DNA from: an uncultured Bacteroidota bacterium
Lineage (GTDB): Bacteria; Bacteroidota; Bacteroidia; AKYH767-A; OLB10
Assembly (NCBI GenBank): GCA_903881665.1
Contig: CAIRUC010000022.1
Coordinates: 1-63,271 of the forward strand
Direction: 5' to 3'
DNA: 63,271 bases
Part shown: positions 9,110 to 18,779 of the stretch, in pieces
Numbering within the stretch: position 1 is the first letter of the stretch
Layout of the letters: every line of letters begins with the position of its first letter
The notes under the pieces: model-generated
Database searches by the model: none
Seen by the model: only the letters and a program-made list of their open reading frames with translations
Told to the model about the DNA's origin: nothing
Translations under genes and position numbers: made by a program

Positions 9110-9136
9110 AATCGGGGTTTAATAGTAATCTATAAA

Positions 9137-9568
9137 TTATTTACCTGTAGAGCCGAAGCCTCCGGCACCACGTTGCGTTTCTTCGAGAGCATCAACACCA
9201 TCCCATTCAATGCGTGAATGAGCAGCAACTACCATTTGAGCAATTCGTTCTCCGTCTTTAATTTCGAAAGGCTCATTGCTTAAATTCACCAACACTACTT
9301 TTATTTCTCCTCTATAGTCGGCATCAATAGTTCCTGGGCTATTTAATACCGTTAATCCATGCTTCCACGCTAATCCACTACGTGGACGAACCTGCGCTTC
9401 ATATCCTATGGGTAATTCAATAAATAATCCCGTAGGCACCATCGCTCTTTCAAGAGGAGAAAGTGAAAGGGAGGTTTCTAAATTAGCTCTGAGATCCATT
9501 CCTGCCGAAGCAGTTGTTTCGTAAGCCGGCAATGTATGCTTCGACTTATTAATGATTTTTATTTTCAT
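9137..9568 (-). CDS. dut: dUTP diphosphatase
   Basis: This trimeric enzyme hydrolyses dUTP to dUMP and pyrophosphate. All five conserved motifs are visible in 143 residues: A-G-M-D-L-R-A (1), P-R-S-G-L-A (2), [10 protein letters not shown] (3), R-I-A-Q-M-V-V (4) and the Gly-rich [10 protein letters not shown] (5, P-loop-like, at the C-terminus). It is complete. I chose the second Met (9566-9568, M-K-I-K-I-I-N) because it directly precedes the first beta-strand; 9578-9580 would add four residues. It is the first gene of the minus-strand envelope operon, 27 nt before the nucleotidyltransferase. Confidence 0.96.
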   Translation of the reverse strand: MKIKIINKSKHTLPAYETTASAGMDLRANLETSLSLSPLERAMVPTGLFIELPIGYEAQVRPRSGLAWKHGLTVLNSPGTIDADYRGEIKVVLVNLSNEPFEIKDGERIAQMVVAAHSRIEWDGVDALEETQRGAGGFGSTGK

Positions 9569-9869
9569 GTGCTGATTCACAGAGGCGAAAGTACTCGTTT
9601 AAATGGTATTTTTTGATTGTAATCATCGGTCTTTTAAGCTGTCCTATGTTGATAAAGACAGAAGGATGGAATTCCTTTTTTAATCGACTTATCTTTGCAT
9701 ATTATTCACGGAGTTGTTGATATCTTTTTACAGGTGATTTGTAAGAAATGTAAACAGATTGCCGTTAAACAATATCTGGCAGTTGTTGTTATTGTATTTG
9801 AAAGCATTCTTTCTGCTAAATAATAATCAATCACTATTAGCGTAATTTAATGAAAAACGAATCATTGAA

Positions 9870-10424
9870 ATGCAATTAAAATCTAGCAAATCCCTTACTT
9901 CACTTTTTGTACTGCTATTAGCCATTTATGGCTGTTCGAGGGGTAGACAAATTGATAATAAGCCATTTACAAAAAACATGAAAGATTCCTTACATCCTAC
10001 AAATCCATATTATTCTAGAACCGACACCTCCATTATTAATATTTCGGATGAGGAATGGAAAAAAGTGTTGCCTGAAGAGGTGTACTATATTGCCCGAAAT
10101 AAAGGTACCGAAAGAGCCTTTACAGGAAAGTACTGGGACTTTGAAGGATTGGGAACGTATTATTGTGCAGCCTGCGGGAATGCTCTTTTTCGTTCAGATG
10201 CCAAATTTGGAAGTTCTTGCGGATGGCCAAGTTTTTATGAGTCGTTGAAAACCAGTAGTGTAGTATATGAAAATGATAATACATACGGGATGCAAAGAAC
10301 GGAGGTCATGTGTGGGCGATGCCGTGGGCATTTAGGGCATATATTTGATGATGGTCCGGCCCCAACATATAAGCGTTTCTGCATGAATTCCATTGTGTTA
10401 GAGTTTGAACCCGACAAAAAATAG
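9870..10424 (+). CDS. msrB: Peptide-methionine (R)-S-oxide reductase MsrB, exported lipoprotein form
   Basis: The enzyme reduces Met-R-sulfoxide in proteins. The 184-residue protein has a lipoprotein-like signal (L-L-A-I-Y-G-C-S), so it is expected to act in the periplasm. The SelR domain shows both zinc-binding CxxC pairs (C-A-A-C and C-G-R-C), S-C-G-W-P-S-F, R-T-E-V-M-C, H-L-G-H-I-F-D-D-G-P and the catalytic Cys171 in K-R-F-C-M-N-S. A resolving Cys may be C-G in G-S-S-C-G-W. It stands alone between the envelope operon and the exopolysaccharide cluster, with its own terminator. A TATCTTTG box at 9690-9697 might drive it but is 170 nt upstream. Confidence 0.95.
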   Translation: MQLKSSKSLTSLFVLLLAIYGCSRGRQIDNKPFTKNMKDSLHPTNPYYSRTDTSIINISDEEWKKVLPEEVYYIARNKGTERAFTGKYWDFEGLGTYYCAACGNALFRSDAKFGSSCGWPSFYESLKTSSVVYENDNTYGMQRTEVMCGRCRGHLGHIFDDGPAPTYKRFCMNSIVLEFEPDKK

Positions 10425-10464
10425 GGCATTGACCACCTCCCTTTTTCATGAAACATATAGTATT

Positions 10465-10496
10465 AGCCTTCGTTAAAAAAACGGAGGCTTTTTTAT
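10465..10496 (+). terminator. Intrinsic terminator after msrB
   Basis: Stem AGCCTTCGT (10465-10473) pairs with ACGGAGGCT (10481-10489), 9 bp with one G-U pair and a 7-nt loop. A run of T follows. It separates msrB from the exopolysaccharide operon. Confidence 0.85.
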
Positions 10497-10556
10497 TAAA
10501 ATACTTTTTACGCACAGCGTTAGAAAACAGGCTCGTTTGTGTAATAATCGATTGAT

Positions 10557-10587
10557 TTTGTAACCTTTTTCAATCCAAATAGGTTTA
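10557..10587 (+). promoter_or_regulatory. Probable primary-sigma promoter of the exopolysaccharide operon
   Basis: A -33 element TTTG (10557-10560) is followed after 19 nt by TAGGTTTA (10580-10587), one base off the Bacteroidota -7 consensus TAnnTTTG. Transcription would begin near 10593, leaving a leader of about 45 nt before the ATG at 10637. Spacing and both boxes fit what is known for the primary sigma of this phylum. Confidence 0.6.
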
Positions 10588-10636
10588 ATTACGCTAAGAG
10601 ATAATGCCCTCTTTATAGAGTAAAACGAATCAAACC

Positions 10637-11395
10637 ATGAAAACCAGTTCAGATTTTTTCCTAAAAAGCACCATTGCATTACTGATCGTTTTGATCATTG
10701 TATTGCTAATGAGTTCTTGCAGCAAAAATGTATTATACACACATAATAGTGGTAATGGAACTAGTGCTTCGGCTGGCTTAAAAGAAGACGAAGGTAAAGA
10801 GAGTAAGATTTTACAATCCGACGATAAAATTACCATCAGTGTATGGGAGCATGACGAATTAAGTATTGGCTCGGTTCACACTGTATATAGCGTGGCAGAA
10901 GAATCGGGAAAATGGGTGATGTTGGATGCTGATGGAAACGTAACGCTACCTCAAATAGGATTAATAAAACTCGGAGGATTAACAATTGCGGAAGCCTCAA
11001 ACCAAATAAAAAAAGAATATGCTAAAAACATACAGAACCCGATCGTAACTATTAAAGTACTTAACAACCAAGTAACGGCTTTAGGAGAAGTTCAACGTCC
11101 GGGTATTTATGTTTTCAGTTCTGATAACATTCGATTGACAGATGTTTTAGGAAAAGCATCAGGACTTACTGATTATGCAAAAACAAAACAGATTAAAATT
11201 ATCAGAGGAAAAGAATCAATAAAAATTGATTTAACAAATGTTGCATTCAACGAAACGCGAGTGCTTCCAGGTGATGTGATTTATGTGCCACCAACAGGAG
11301 GTAAAAAACTAGATAGGATAGCATCAAAGTTAATCCCGATTGCGAGTTTACTTACAGCACTCGCGCTTGTATATAATGTTTCTCAAAATAATTGA
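10637..11395 (+). CDS. Polysaccharide export lipoprotein (Wza-like, Poly_export + SLBB)
   Basis: This 252-residue outer-membrane lipoprotein is expected to form the export channel for the polysaccharide. It has an N-terminal hydrophobic segment with lipobox L-L-M-S-S-C-S. The Poly_export domain contains D-D-K-I-T-I-S-V-W-E-H-D-E-L and ...V-T-L-P-Q-I-G-L-I. An SLBB-type domain contains V-T-A-L-G-E-V-Q-R-P-G-I-Y and G-D-V-I-Y-V-P-P. The last ~25 residues (L-I-P-I-A-S-L-L-T-A-L-A-L-V-Y-N-V) look like a C-terminal transmembrane helix, as in Wza. It is shorter than E. coli Wza and has one SLBB. Its stop overlaps a possible TTG start of the next gene. Confidence 0.92.
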   Translation: MKTSSDFFLKSTIALLIVLIIVLLMSSCSKNVLYTHNSGNGTSASAGLKEDEGKESKILQSDDKITISVWEHDELSIGSVHTVYSVAEESGKWVMLDADGNVTLPQIGLIKLGGLTIAEASNQIKKEYAKNIQNPIVTIKVLNNQVTALGEVQRPGIYVFSSDNIRLTDVLGKASGLTDYAKTKQIKIIRGKESIKIDLTNVAFNETRVLPGDVIYVPPTGGKKLDRIASKLIPIASLLTALALVYNVSQNN

Positions 11396-11397
11396 AT

Positions 11398-13701
11398 ATG
11401 CGAACCCCCGGAAGTATAGCTCATTTACTTTACCCATTAAAGAAACGATGGTACATTGTAGTTTTATGTATTGCGATTTCAAGTGTGATAGCCACTCGCT
11501 ATTTGTATATGGCAACACCTGAATATCAGGCAGTGGCAACATTAAAGATTGAAGACTCTCAACAAGGAATGGCGAATAGTAATTTGTATCGCGACTTCGA
11601 CGTTTTCAAAGCAAACGCAAAAGTTCAAACCGAAGTGGAGGTTTTAAAATCACGCTCGCTATTTGAAAAAGCATTAGATCGACTTGATTTTTATGTTGAA
11701 TATTATCAAGTAAGCGATCTTAAAACAGAAGAAAAATATCACGAAGCTCCATTCAGAGTTGACTTTTCAATTACAGATAGTTTATTCGCAAAGCAACAGT
11801 ATAAATTTCGTTATCTCGGGGGAGATAATTTCGTGATTAATTATGACTTTAATGGAACAGCGATTGAAAAAGATGGAAAATTCGGTAAGCAGATTTGCGA
11901 TAGAGGTGTTTGTATCACTGTAAATAAAGAAGCTAATATTATTCAGTATAAAACAGCGGCTTCTCTTGATAAAAATTGGGAATTTGTTGTTTATTCAAAA
12001 AATGCTTTAGCTTCTAAACTTCAGAACAAAGACTATCTTGTTAAAGCTCTCGATAAAGATGTTAATATTATAAAAGTATACTATACGCATCCTGTAGCAG
12101 AAAAAGCATCTAAACTTGTTAATGCAGTTGCCGAAGCGTATATCAACCAGAGCATTGTTGACAAACAAGATTTAGCAGGTAATACGGTTGATTTTATTAA
12201 CAACCAATTAGCAACAGTTGGCGCAGAACTCGACAATGCGAGATCCTCTATTAAATCATACAGAGTAAAAAATGAAATAGTAAATATTCCGCAAGAAACA
12301 GAAGCGACATATAAAACATTAAGTCAGCTTGAAATTCAAAAAGTAGATATTAATATGCAATTATCTACATTAGAAAAAATAAGCGACTACTTGCGTCATA
12401 ATCGTGAAATTAAATTTACAGGACCTGATTTAGGGTCTATTCAAGATGGTTTGTTTAGCGAATCGGTAACACGATTAAATTCAAAGCTTAGAGAACGCGA
12501 CGAGACTTTAAAAAAATATACCGAAGCAAGTGAAAAAATACAAAATATTGATGCCGATATTAATCAGCAAAAAGCATTTTTAATTGAAAGTGTAAATAAT
12601 ACGCGCCGTAAGTTATTGGCCCGACAAGATGAATTAATACTTGCAATTGACGAAGAGAAAGCAACATTTAATGGATTACCGGAAAAAGAAAGCACCTTAC
12701 AAGAATTAAATAGAAATTATTTTCTTTATGAGAAAATATATAATTTCCTGATAGAAAAAAGAACAGAAGCCTTAATTACTCGACAAGTTGATGTTTCATT
12801 CAATCGTGTATTAGAATCTGCGATTATACCTGAGGCGCAAGTTTCTCCTAGAAGAGAAATCGTGTTTGGAATCTCGATTTTCATTGGATTTATTATTGGA
12901 GTAATATTGGCATACACTCGTCATTATTCTTCACCTAAAGTAAATGCTCCGGAAGACATGGTTTATAATTCAACGATTCCTGTAATAGGACAAATTGAAA
13001 AAATGTCGAAAGGGCAACCTGCCTATAAAAATTTTACCGCATTAACCACACGTATTCTTATGAATCAGCCTCAGAATAAACCAATGGTAGTAACGGTAAC
13101 GAGTACATTAAAGGGAGAAGGAAAATCATTTATTGCTGCACATTTAGCCCGTACATTAGCTGCGCAAGATAAAAAGGTAATCCTCGTTGATTTAAACACC
13201 TATGCTCCTAAAATGGCGGAATGGTTTGATGTGCGCGGTATAGATGGTATGAAAGAAGTTTATTTGCAGCAAACGTCATTGCAAAATGTTATTCAGATCA
13301 CTAATATTCCTCATCTCGATGTAATAACCGCAGGAAATGCAGAACAGCCAATCGGACATCTTGTGGCGACTTCACGTACGAAAGATATTATTGATGAACT
13401 ACGCTTACATTATGATGCAGTTATTGTAGATACGCCAGAAGTGGGCGAGTATATTGATGCGATTCCGTTTATGAAGTGGAGTGATTTAAATTTATATGTG
13501 GTAAAAGCCGATTCAAATCGTGATCAATTGATTGCGAATGCAGAAATGGTAAAAGAAGAATATAGGTTAGAAGAAGTCCATTTTGTTGTTAATGCAATGA
13601 AAGAGAAAAGAAATCATACAGGATTCTTAAGTCCGAAAAAAAATAAGTCAATAAAAACATTACAACATACACCACAATTAACGAATTTATTCATGTGGTA
13701 A
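11398..13701 (+). CDS. Wzc-like polysaccharide co-polymerase / BY-kinase
   Basis: This inner-membrane protein controls chain length and couples polymerisation to export. An N-terminal Wzz domain has a first transmembrane helix (Y-I-V-V-L-C-I-A-I-S-S-V-I) near residue 20. A long coiled coil and a GNVR-like region follow (N-R-N-Y-F-L-Y-E-K-I-Y), then the second helix near residue 490. The cytoplasmic P-loop domain has Walker A in T-L-K-G-E-G-K-S-F-I-A and Walker B in D-A-V-I-V-D-T-P-E-V. Walker A' is V-I-L-V-D-L-N rather than the usual D-x-D. The C-terminus (T-P-Q-L-T-N-L-F-M-W) lacks the Tyr cluster used for autophosphorylation. ATG 11398 is preferred; a TTG at 11392 is possible. Confidence 0.9.
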   Translation: MRTPGSIAHLLYPLKKRWYIVVLCIAISSVIATRYLYMATPEYQAVATLKIEDSQQGMANSNLYRDFDVFKANAKVQTEVEVLKSRSLFEKALDRLDFYVEYYQVSDLKTEEKYHEAPFRVDFSITDSLFAKQQYKFRYLGGDNFVINYDFNGTAIEKDGKFGKQICDRGVCITVNKEANIIQYKTAASLDKNWEFVVYSKNALASKLQNKDYLVKALDKDVNIIKVYYTHPVAEKASKLVNAVAEAYINQSIVDKQDLAGNTVDFINNQLATVGAELDNARSSIKSYRVKNEIVNIPQETEATYKTLSQLEIQKVDINMQLSTLEKISDYLRHNREIKFTGPDLGSIQDGLFSESVTRLNSKLRERDETLKKYTEASEKIQNIDADINQQKAFLIESVNNTRRKLLARQDELILAIDEEKATFNGLPEKESTLQELNRNYFLYEKIYNFLIEKRTEALITRQVDVSFNRVLESAIIPEAQVSPRREIVFGISIFIGFIIGVILAYTRHYSSPKVNAPEDMVYNSTIPVIGQIEKMSKGQPAYKNFTALTTRILMNQPQNKPMVVTVTSTLKGEGKSFIAAHLARTLAAQDKKVILVDLNTYAPKMAEWFDVRGIDGMKEVYLQQTSLQNVIQITNIPHLDVITAGNAEQPIGHLVATSRTKDIIDELRLHYDAVIVDTPEVGEYIDAIPFMKWSDLNLYVVKADSNRDQLIANAEMVKEEYRLEEVHFVVNAMKEKRNHTGFLSPKKNKSIKTLQHTPQLTNLFMW

Positions 13702-13707
13702 AAAAAT

Positions 13708-14970
13708 ATGCAACTGAGTTTAACTTTTCCTAAAAATATTTTCCGTAATGCTACGTTTTTAGTTTACGGTGATCAGGCTGTTGTAAGTGGGTTTAGTTTT
13801 TTATCAAGTGTGTTATTAGCTAGGTTTTTAGGCGTTGATGGTTTTGGTATTTATAGTGTAGCTTGGTTAGGAGTACTAATTGCTAGTAGCATTAATCAAC
13901 CTTTGATTATTGCGCCTATGCAAACGCTAAGCGGAAAAAAATCGCCTGCAGAAAAAAATATTTATTTACAAGCCCTTGTGTTTAAACAATTGCTGTTTGC
14001 TACAATAATGAGTTTCTTGGCTTTTGTATCGGTTCTTTTTATGGAATATATTTTAAAGGACTGGAAAGTAGATACAATTATATTGGCCTTCCCTTTAGCA
14101 GTATTTACTTTTTTGCTCCAAGATTTCTTTCGAAAGTATTTCTTTGTCATAGGAAAACCACGAAAAGCAATTCTTATAGATGTTGTTGCTTATGGCGGGG
14201 TATTTTTAAGTGCATTTACTATTCATTTTATTCAAGATATTGATGCGCAATTTGTTTTGTTACTTACGGCATTATTTTTTTTGTATGCCAGTTTAATTGG
14301 TATTTGGTCGCTACCTGAGCTTAAATTCAATTTAAAAAGTATCAGAGAAGTTATTCTTGAACATTGGGACTTTAGCAAATGGCTTACGGCAACCGCATTG
14401 TTACAATGGTTCTCTGGTAATTTATTCATTATTGCAGCGGGAGCGATTCTTGGCCCTATAGCAGTTGGGGCTACGCGTATGGCTCAAAATATTGTAGGCG
14501 TTACGCACGTGTTGTTTTTAGCAATGGAAAATATTATTCCTACAAGAGCTTCAAATCATCAACGTATTGCAGGAAATCACGGAATGTTTAAATATCTGTG
14601 GAGGTTTACTTTGCAAATGGGACTTATTACTTTTACCTTATTGGCTTTAATTGCGATATTTTCAAGAAATATTATAGAACTATGTTACGGAAATGCGTTT
14701 ATTGAATACAGACATATTCTAATAGGTTTTTGTGCATTATATGTGATTGTTTTTTTGGGATATCCATTACGATACGCTATTCGAACTTTGGGGAAAACGC
14801 ATCTCATATTTGTTAGTTTTATTGCCAGTGCTGTATTTAGTATTATTAGCGCATATCCGATTATTATGTGTTTGGGATTAAATGGAGTAGTTGTTGGATT
14901 AATGATAACTCAATTAATTACATTGTTTATATATCTCTTTAATATTCGTAAAGATATTAAAAATTTATAG
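13708..14970 (+). CDS. Oligosaccharide flippase (Wzx-like, polysaccharide biosynthesis protein)
   Basis: This 420-residue multi-span membrane protein is expected to move lipid-linked repeat units across the inner membrane. It has about twelve hydrophobic helices, and the N-terminal segment V-S-G-F-S-F-L-S-S-V-L-L-A-R-F-L-G followed by G-F-G-I-Y-S matches the start of MATE/MVF-type Wzx flippases. It follows the Wzc-like gene by 6 nt. It has an AT-rich codon bias like its neighbours. Confidence 0.88.
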   Translation: MQLSLTFPKNIFRNATFLVYGDQAVVSGFSFLSSVLLARFLGVDGFGIYSVAWLGVLIASSINQPLIIAPMQTLSGKKSPAEKNIYLQALVFKQLLFATIMSFLAFVSVLFMEYILKDWKVDTIILAFPLAVFTFLLQDFFRKYFFVIGKPRKAILIDVVAYGGVFLSAFTIHFIQDIDAQFVLLLTALFFLYASLIGIWSLPELKFNLKSIREVILEHWDFSKWLTATALLQWFSGNLFIIAAGAILGPIAVGATRMAQNIVGVTHVLFLAMENIIPTRASNHQRIAGNHGMFKYLWRFTLQMGLITFTLLALIAIFSRNIIELCYGNAFIEYRHILIGFCALYVIVFLGYPLRYAIRTLGKTHLIFVSFIASAVFSIISAYPIIMCLGLNGVVVGLMITQLITLFIYLFNIRKDIKNL

Positions 14971-15028
14971 ACTAGATTTCTATAAATTAGTTTATAACTT
15001 TTACGGCTCATTTTCGTATAAATGTAGA

Positions 15029-16153
15029 ATGAATCCTAAAATAATACATATTGTATTGGGGAAGGCAAACCCGAATCGCATGAATGGTGTTAATAAAGTA
15101 GCACATAATCATGCATTACATATGCATAAATTAGGGTATGATGTAGAAATTTGGGGCATTACTAAAACTCCAGAGGCTGAAGTGCTTGAAAGAGGTTTCC
15201 CAACAAAATTATTTCGTCAACAGTCTTTTTATCGTGACCTCGATCCTAAATTACTTTTTAACCTTTCTAAAACATCTAAGAATACAATATTTCATATTCA
15301 TGGTGCTTTTATTCCCGATTTCTATAAGCTGTCGCGCATGCTTGTAGACATGAAACGAAAATATGTTTACACAACCCATGGCTCATTTAATAAAGTTGCT
15401 TTAGAAAAAAACAAATGGGTAAAAAAAATTTATATTCAGCGATATGAAAAAACAATGTTAAAAGATGCGTTAAAAGTGCATTTTTCAGGTCAGAGTGAAT
15501 ATGACCATATTGATAAAATTATAAAACTATCAAATAAAGTCTTAATACCCAATGGTCAAAGTTTTGAAGAGGTAGTATTCGATTATCATAAAATGAATAG
15601 AAAGCAAAATCCAGTGTTTGGTTTTTGCGGCAGACTCGATCTTTATTACAAAGGACTCGATTTGCTTATTGATGGATTTGCAGCATATGTAATGAAAGGT
15701 GGCCATGGGGAGTTATGGATGATTGGTGACGGCGAAGATCGAAAAACGTTAGAAGATCAAGTAAAGAGAAAAGGAGTGAAGGATCGTGTTAATTTTATGG
15801 GAGCACGATATGGAAAAGACAAATTAAATCGCATAGCGAATATGGATGTTTTTTGTCATCCTAGTCGATCAGAAGGTTCGCCTACTGCTGTTTTAGAGGC
15901 TGCTGCTTTAGCACGCCCATTAATGGTAAGCACGGCTACAAATATCGGACAGATAGTAGAAGCGAATGGATGTGGAATACACTTGCGCCAGACCACTGCA
16001 AAATCAATTGAAAAGGCATGCTTTGATTTTCAAAAATTATTTGATGATAAGGAATCCGAGAGCATGGGACTTTGCGCTCAAAATCTTGTGCAAAAAGAAT
16101 TTAATTGGTTAAATATCTCTATCCGTTTAATTCAGATTTACGAAGGGAATTAA
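15029..16153 (+). CDS. Glycosyltransferase family 4
   Basis: This 374-residue GT-B enzyme probably adds one sugar to the lipid-linked repeat unit at the cytoplasmic face. The N-terminal Rossmann half holds H-I-V-L-G-K-A-N-P-N-R-M-N-G-V-N. The C-terminal half holds F-G-F-C-G-R-L-D-L-Y-Y-K-G-L-D, W-M-I-G-D-G-E-D, and the nucleotide-sugar binding motif C-H-P-S-R-S-E-G-S-P-T-A-V-L-E-A with its E-x7-E pattern. The substrate cannot be told. It begins 58 nt after the flippase gene and ends 6 nt before the polymerase. Confidence 0.92.
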   Translation: MNPKIIHIVLGKANPNRMNGVNKVAHNHALHMHKLGYDVEIWGITKTPEAEVLERGFPTKLFRQQSFYRDLDPKLLFNLSKTSKNTIFHIHGAFIPDFYKLSRMLVDMKRKYVYTTHGSFNKVALEKNKWVKKIYIQRYEKTMLKDALKVHFSGQSEYDHIDKIIKLSNKVLIPNGQSFEEVVFDYHKMNRKQNPVFGFCGRLDLYYKGLDLLIDGFAAYVMKGGHGELWMIGDGEDRKTLEDQVKRKGVKDRVNFMGARYGKDKLNRIANMDVFCHPSRSEGSPTAVLEAAALARPLMVSTATNIGQIVEANGCGIHLRQTTAKSIEKACFDFQKLFDDKESESMGLCAQNLVQKEFNWLNISIRLIQIYEGN

Positions 16154-16159
16154 TTTATA

Positions 16160-17464
16160 ATGATAAAGAAGAATACAATATCTATTAATTTTAAACAAGC
16201 ACATCAATTTTTGGTGATGTTGTTAGTATTGAGAATAGTAAGTTATTTTATGTTAAGCGAAGAGCTAATTATTACGCAAACAATAAAGGCCGGACTTCGC
16301 GCTTTATTAACGTTTGTAGTTATGCTGCACGCCTTGATGCAATTGGTAAAAAAAGATAAAGTATCTATTAAAGTTTCAAACGGATTGCCATTGATAGGGT
16401 ATGGGATATATATTTTATTGGGAGCAGCATCTTTATTATGGACCAGTTCTTTTTCACAATCATTAACGCAATGGCTTATGGATTTCGAAACGGTAGTATT
16501 TGTATTTTTCTTTATGAAAATGTTATTGCATTACAAAGCGGCCGATGTTAATGATGAACTAAGAATTGGCAAAATAATATCGAGTGCGGTTTTTATTGTT
16601 GCTATAGGATTTTTGACCGGAATGATAATTGATCCTGATCATTATTATCGCTTAACACACGGGGGAGAAGTTTCAAGGCTTGGTGGATTTATAATTAATC
16701 CAAATGAGTTGGGAATGCTTTTAGTAATTGGAATCGCAGGACTTTTTACAGAAATAAAAATAGCTCATAGAATAAGAATATCGATCTTATTGAAAATTGC
16801 CTTACTCACTTATATGTTAATGCTTACAGGGTCACGTTCATCGTTTATTGGCTTTTTATTGGTCTCAATAATTTATACCTTATTACAACCATCTAAGATA
16901 TTCAAGAGTATTTTATTTATTGCTATAATAATATTAATTCCTATAATAGGATGGCAATTGTTTATAACGCAAAGTAATGCCGAAGAAATTGGCAGTTTAA
17001 CTGGTCGGCTACCCTTTTGGAGAGATTTGTTAATGTATAATTTTCCGAAGGAGCCATGGCTTGGATTTGGATATATGAGAATTGATTATTCTGATAAATT
17101 TGAATCCATTAACGCATATGCCGGGGCAATGACACATAATACTTTTTTGCAAGTTTTAATGGGATTAGGGCTGATTGGTTTAATGATAATAATAGTACAA
17201 TTGGCTTCATTTATTTATGCAATGGCAGCTACAAAAAAAGCATCAACTAAAATAGCAGGATTTCTAATTCTTATTCCCTTACTTATTAATTCCCTTACTG
17301 AGTTTGGAATCTTTGGAGAAACCAATTACGGCATTCTGTTTTATTTAATACTTAATTTTTATTTCACTTTAGAATCGAAAAAGTGCGACAACCTTTTAAC
17401 TAGAAACAAGAACCTATATGAATCAGAATCCGATATACTTAACAGATCTGTTGTTGTTGCGTGA
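16160..17464 (+). CDS. O-antigen polymerase/ligase family membrane protein (Wzy-like)
   Basis: This 434-residue protein has about ten to twelve hydrophobic helices and a periplasmic loop between residues ~270 and 330. It carries the O-antigen ligase family features T-G-S-R-S-S-F-I-G-F near residue 225, P-F-W-R-D-L-L, P-W-L-G-F-G-Y, and A-M-T-H-N-T-F-L-Q-V-L, where the loop His is typical. With the flippase, Wzc-like and Wza-like genes beside it, a Wzy polymerase is more likely than a ligase. Its last 47 nt overlap the start of the kinase-like gene in another frame. Confidence 0.88.
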   Translation: MIKKNTISINFKQAHQFLVMLLVLRIVSYFMLSEELIITQTIKAGLRALLTFVVMLHALMQLVKKDKVSIKVSNGLPLIGYGIYILLGAASLLWTSSFSQSLTQWLMDFETVVFVFFFMKMLLHYKAADVNDELRIGKIISSAVFIVAIGFLTGMIIDPDHYYRLTHGGEVSRLGGFIINPNELGMLLVIGIAGLFTEIKIAHRIRISILLKIALLTYMLMLTGSRSSFIGFLLVSIIYTLLQPSKIFKSILFIAIIILIPIIGWQLFITQSNAEEIGSLTGRLPFWRDLLMYNFPKEPWLGFGYMRIDYSDKFESINAYAGAMTHNTFLQVLMGLGLIGLMIIIVQLASFIYAMAATKKASTKIAGFLILIPLLINSLTEFGIFGETNYGILFYLILNFYFTLESKKCDNLLTRNKNLYESESDILNRSVVVA

Positions 17465-18779
17465 TTTATTTGCGAAGCATCATTCCTTGCTTATAATAGA
17501 TCCCTTGCATCGTTTGGTTGGCGAATGCTCATTGGATGTAATAGTGTTGGATATCTTGCCAAAATATGGGTATCAGGGTTCATTAGTGGTTGAATTAGAT
17601 GATTTTCATCAGATGTCGATTTATTTGAAAAAGAATACTGCAATTTCGTTTGCTAATATGGCATTTATTAATAATCCGGATGGCACTATTCGTTGGTTTT
17701 TTCCTACAGTTAATAGGGTTCCAGGTCATCTGTCCTTATATAACGCCGTAAGCGTCAAAGCGCGAGTTTACAAATGGGTTTCACAAATTGCAAATCAATT
17801 CGGTCAATCAGGGTTACTAACTTCTGGATTAATAAGGATGCAACAAAATTTGCTCGATCAAGTAAAAAAGGCTAATGATGTTACCGCAGAGGAAGATATT
17901 TCCTTCTTCACAGGAACCAGAGGCGCTACCAGAAAAGTAGTAATGGAAATTCATAATCAGCAATCAACGGTTGCTTTTGTGAAAATACCCATGACCTCTA
18001 TGTCTGAAGAGCTAGTAAAAAAAGAAACCGAGATGTTAATAGAGCTAAATAAATACGATTTTACGACACTAAGTTTACCAAAGGTATCGAAAAAAATTGA
18101 TGGCCATGCCCGAATGAGTAATGTTAAACCAGGAATTACTATTTCTGCAGATAAGATTACATCTATTCACATAAAGGCATTAGCCGAATTATATGCCATA
18201 AGTCATGAGCGAAAAGCGATTTATGATTCAACAGCATGGGAAACCATTTCTGCAAATATGGAATGGTTAAAACGTGATTTGTTATTTACAAATGGGCTTG
18301 ATAGTAAATCTACGACAGCTCTGATTAAACTATTGCGAAAATTATATAATACATTATCGGTTGGAGAATCTATTTCTCTTTCAGTTTCACATGGCGATTT
18401 TACTCCATGGAATATGTATTGTGATGAACAACGATTATTTGTTTATGATTGGGAGATGTCTAAGAATGGTATTCCAATGTTCTTCGACCTTTTCCACTTC
18501 ACCTATCAAAGCACTATTCTGCAACAAAGAAAGGATTATTTATCTGTAAAAAATTCAATTAACCATTGGCAAGAAAAACCATTGGTGCAGCGCATGGTTC
18601 AAAAGTATAAGATAAATATTAGTCTGCATGAAAAGCTTTATTTGCTATTCACTGTAAGTTATTATTTAAGACAATATTTAAATGAAAAGGAGTTACTTAA
18701 TCAGAGTCGCTGGATGATAAAAGCATGGACAGAAGCAATTTCATATCAATTAGAGTCAGTGAGCAATAAAAGCCATTAA
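17418..18779 (+). CDS. Aminoglycoside-phosphotransferase-like kinase (APH/choline kinase fold)
   Basis: The C-terminal ~300 of 453 residues form a protein-kinase-like small-molecule kinase. An N-lobe Lys sits in V-A-F-V-K-I-P, the Brenner catalytic loop is S-H-G-D-F-T-P-W-N-M-Y, and the metal-binding Asp is in V-Y-D-W-E-M-S. The first ~130 residues are not assigned. Because it sits inside a polysaccharide cluster, a sugar, sugar-nucleoside or alcohol substrate is more likely than an antibiotic; that is inference. It overlaps the polymerase gene by 47 nt, and its TAA overlaps the next ATG (TAATG). No nearer ATG would remove the upstream overlap without losing more than 60 residues. Confidence 0.82.
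   Translation: MNQNPIYLTDLLLLRDLFAKHHSLLIIDPLHRLVGECSLDVIVLDILPKYGYQGSLVVELDDFHQMSIYLKKNTAISFANMAFINNPDGTIRWFFPTVNRVPGHLSLYNAVSVKARVYKWVSQIANQFGQSGLLTSGLIRMQQNLLDQVKKANDVTAEEDISFFTGTRGATRKVVMEIHNQQSTVAFVKIPMTSMSEELVKKETEMLIELNKYDFTTLSLPKVSKKIDGHARMSNVKPGITISADKITSIHIKALAELYAISHERKAIYDSTAWETISANMEWLKRDLLFTNGLDSKSTTALIKLLRKLYNTLSVGESISLSVSHGDFTPWNMYCDEQRLFVYDWEMSKNGIPMFFDLFHFTYQSTILQQRKDYLSVKNSINHWQEKPLVQRMVQKYKINISLHEKLYLLFTVSYYLRQYLNEKELLNQSRWMIKAWTEAISYQLESVSNKSH

Noticed and set aside
9690..9697. TATCTTTG as promoter of msrB
   Set aside because: It matches the -7 consensus, but it has no -33 partner and is 170 nt from the ATG, so I did not list it as a feature.
17418..18779. Aminoglycoside-resistance gene
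   Set aside because: The fold and Brenner motif match the APH superfamily, but the gene is locked in a polysaccharide operon with the codon use of its neighbours and no mobile element, so a resistance call is not supported.
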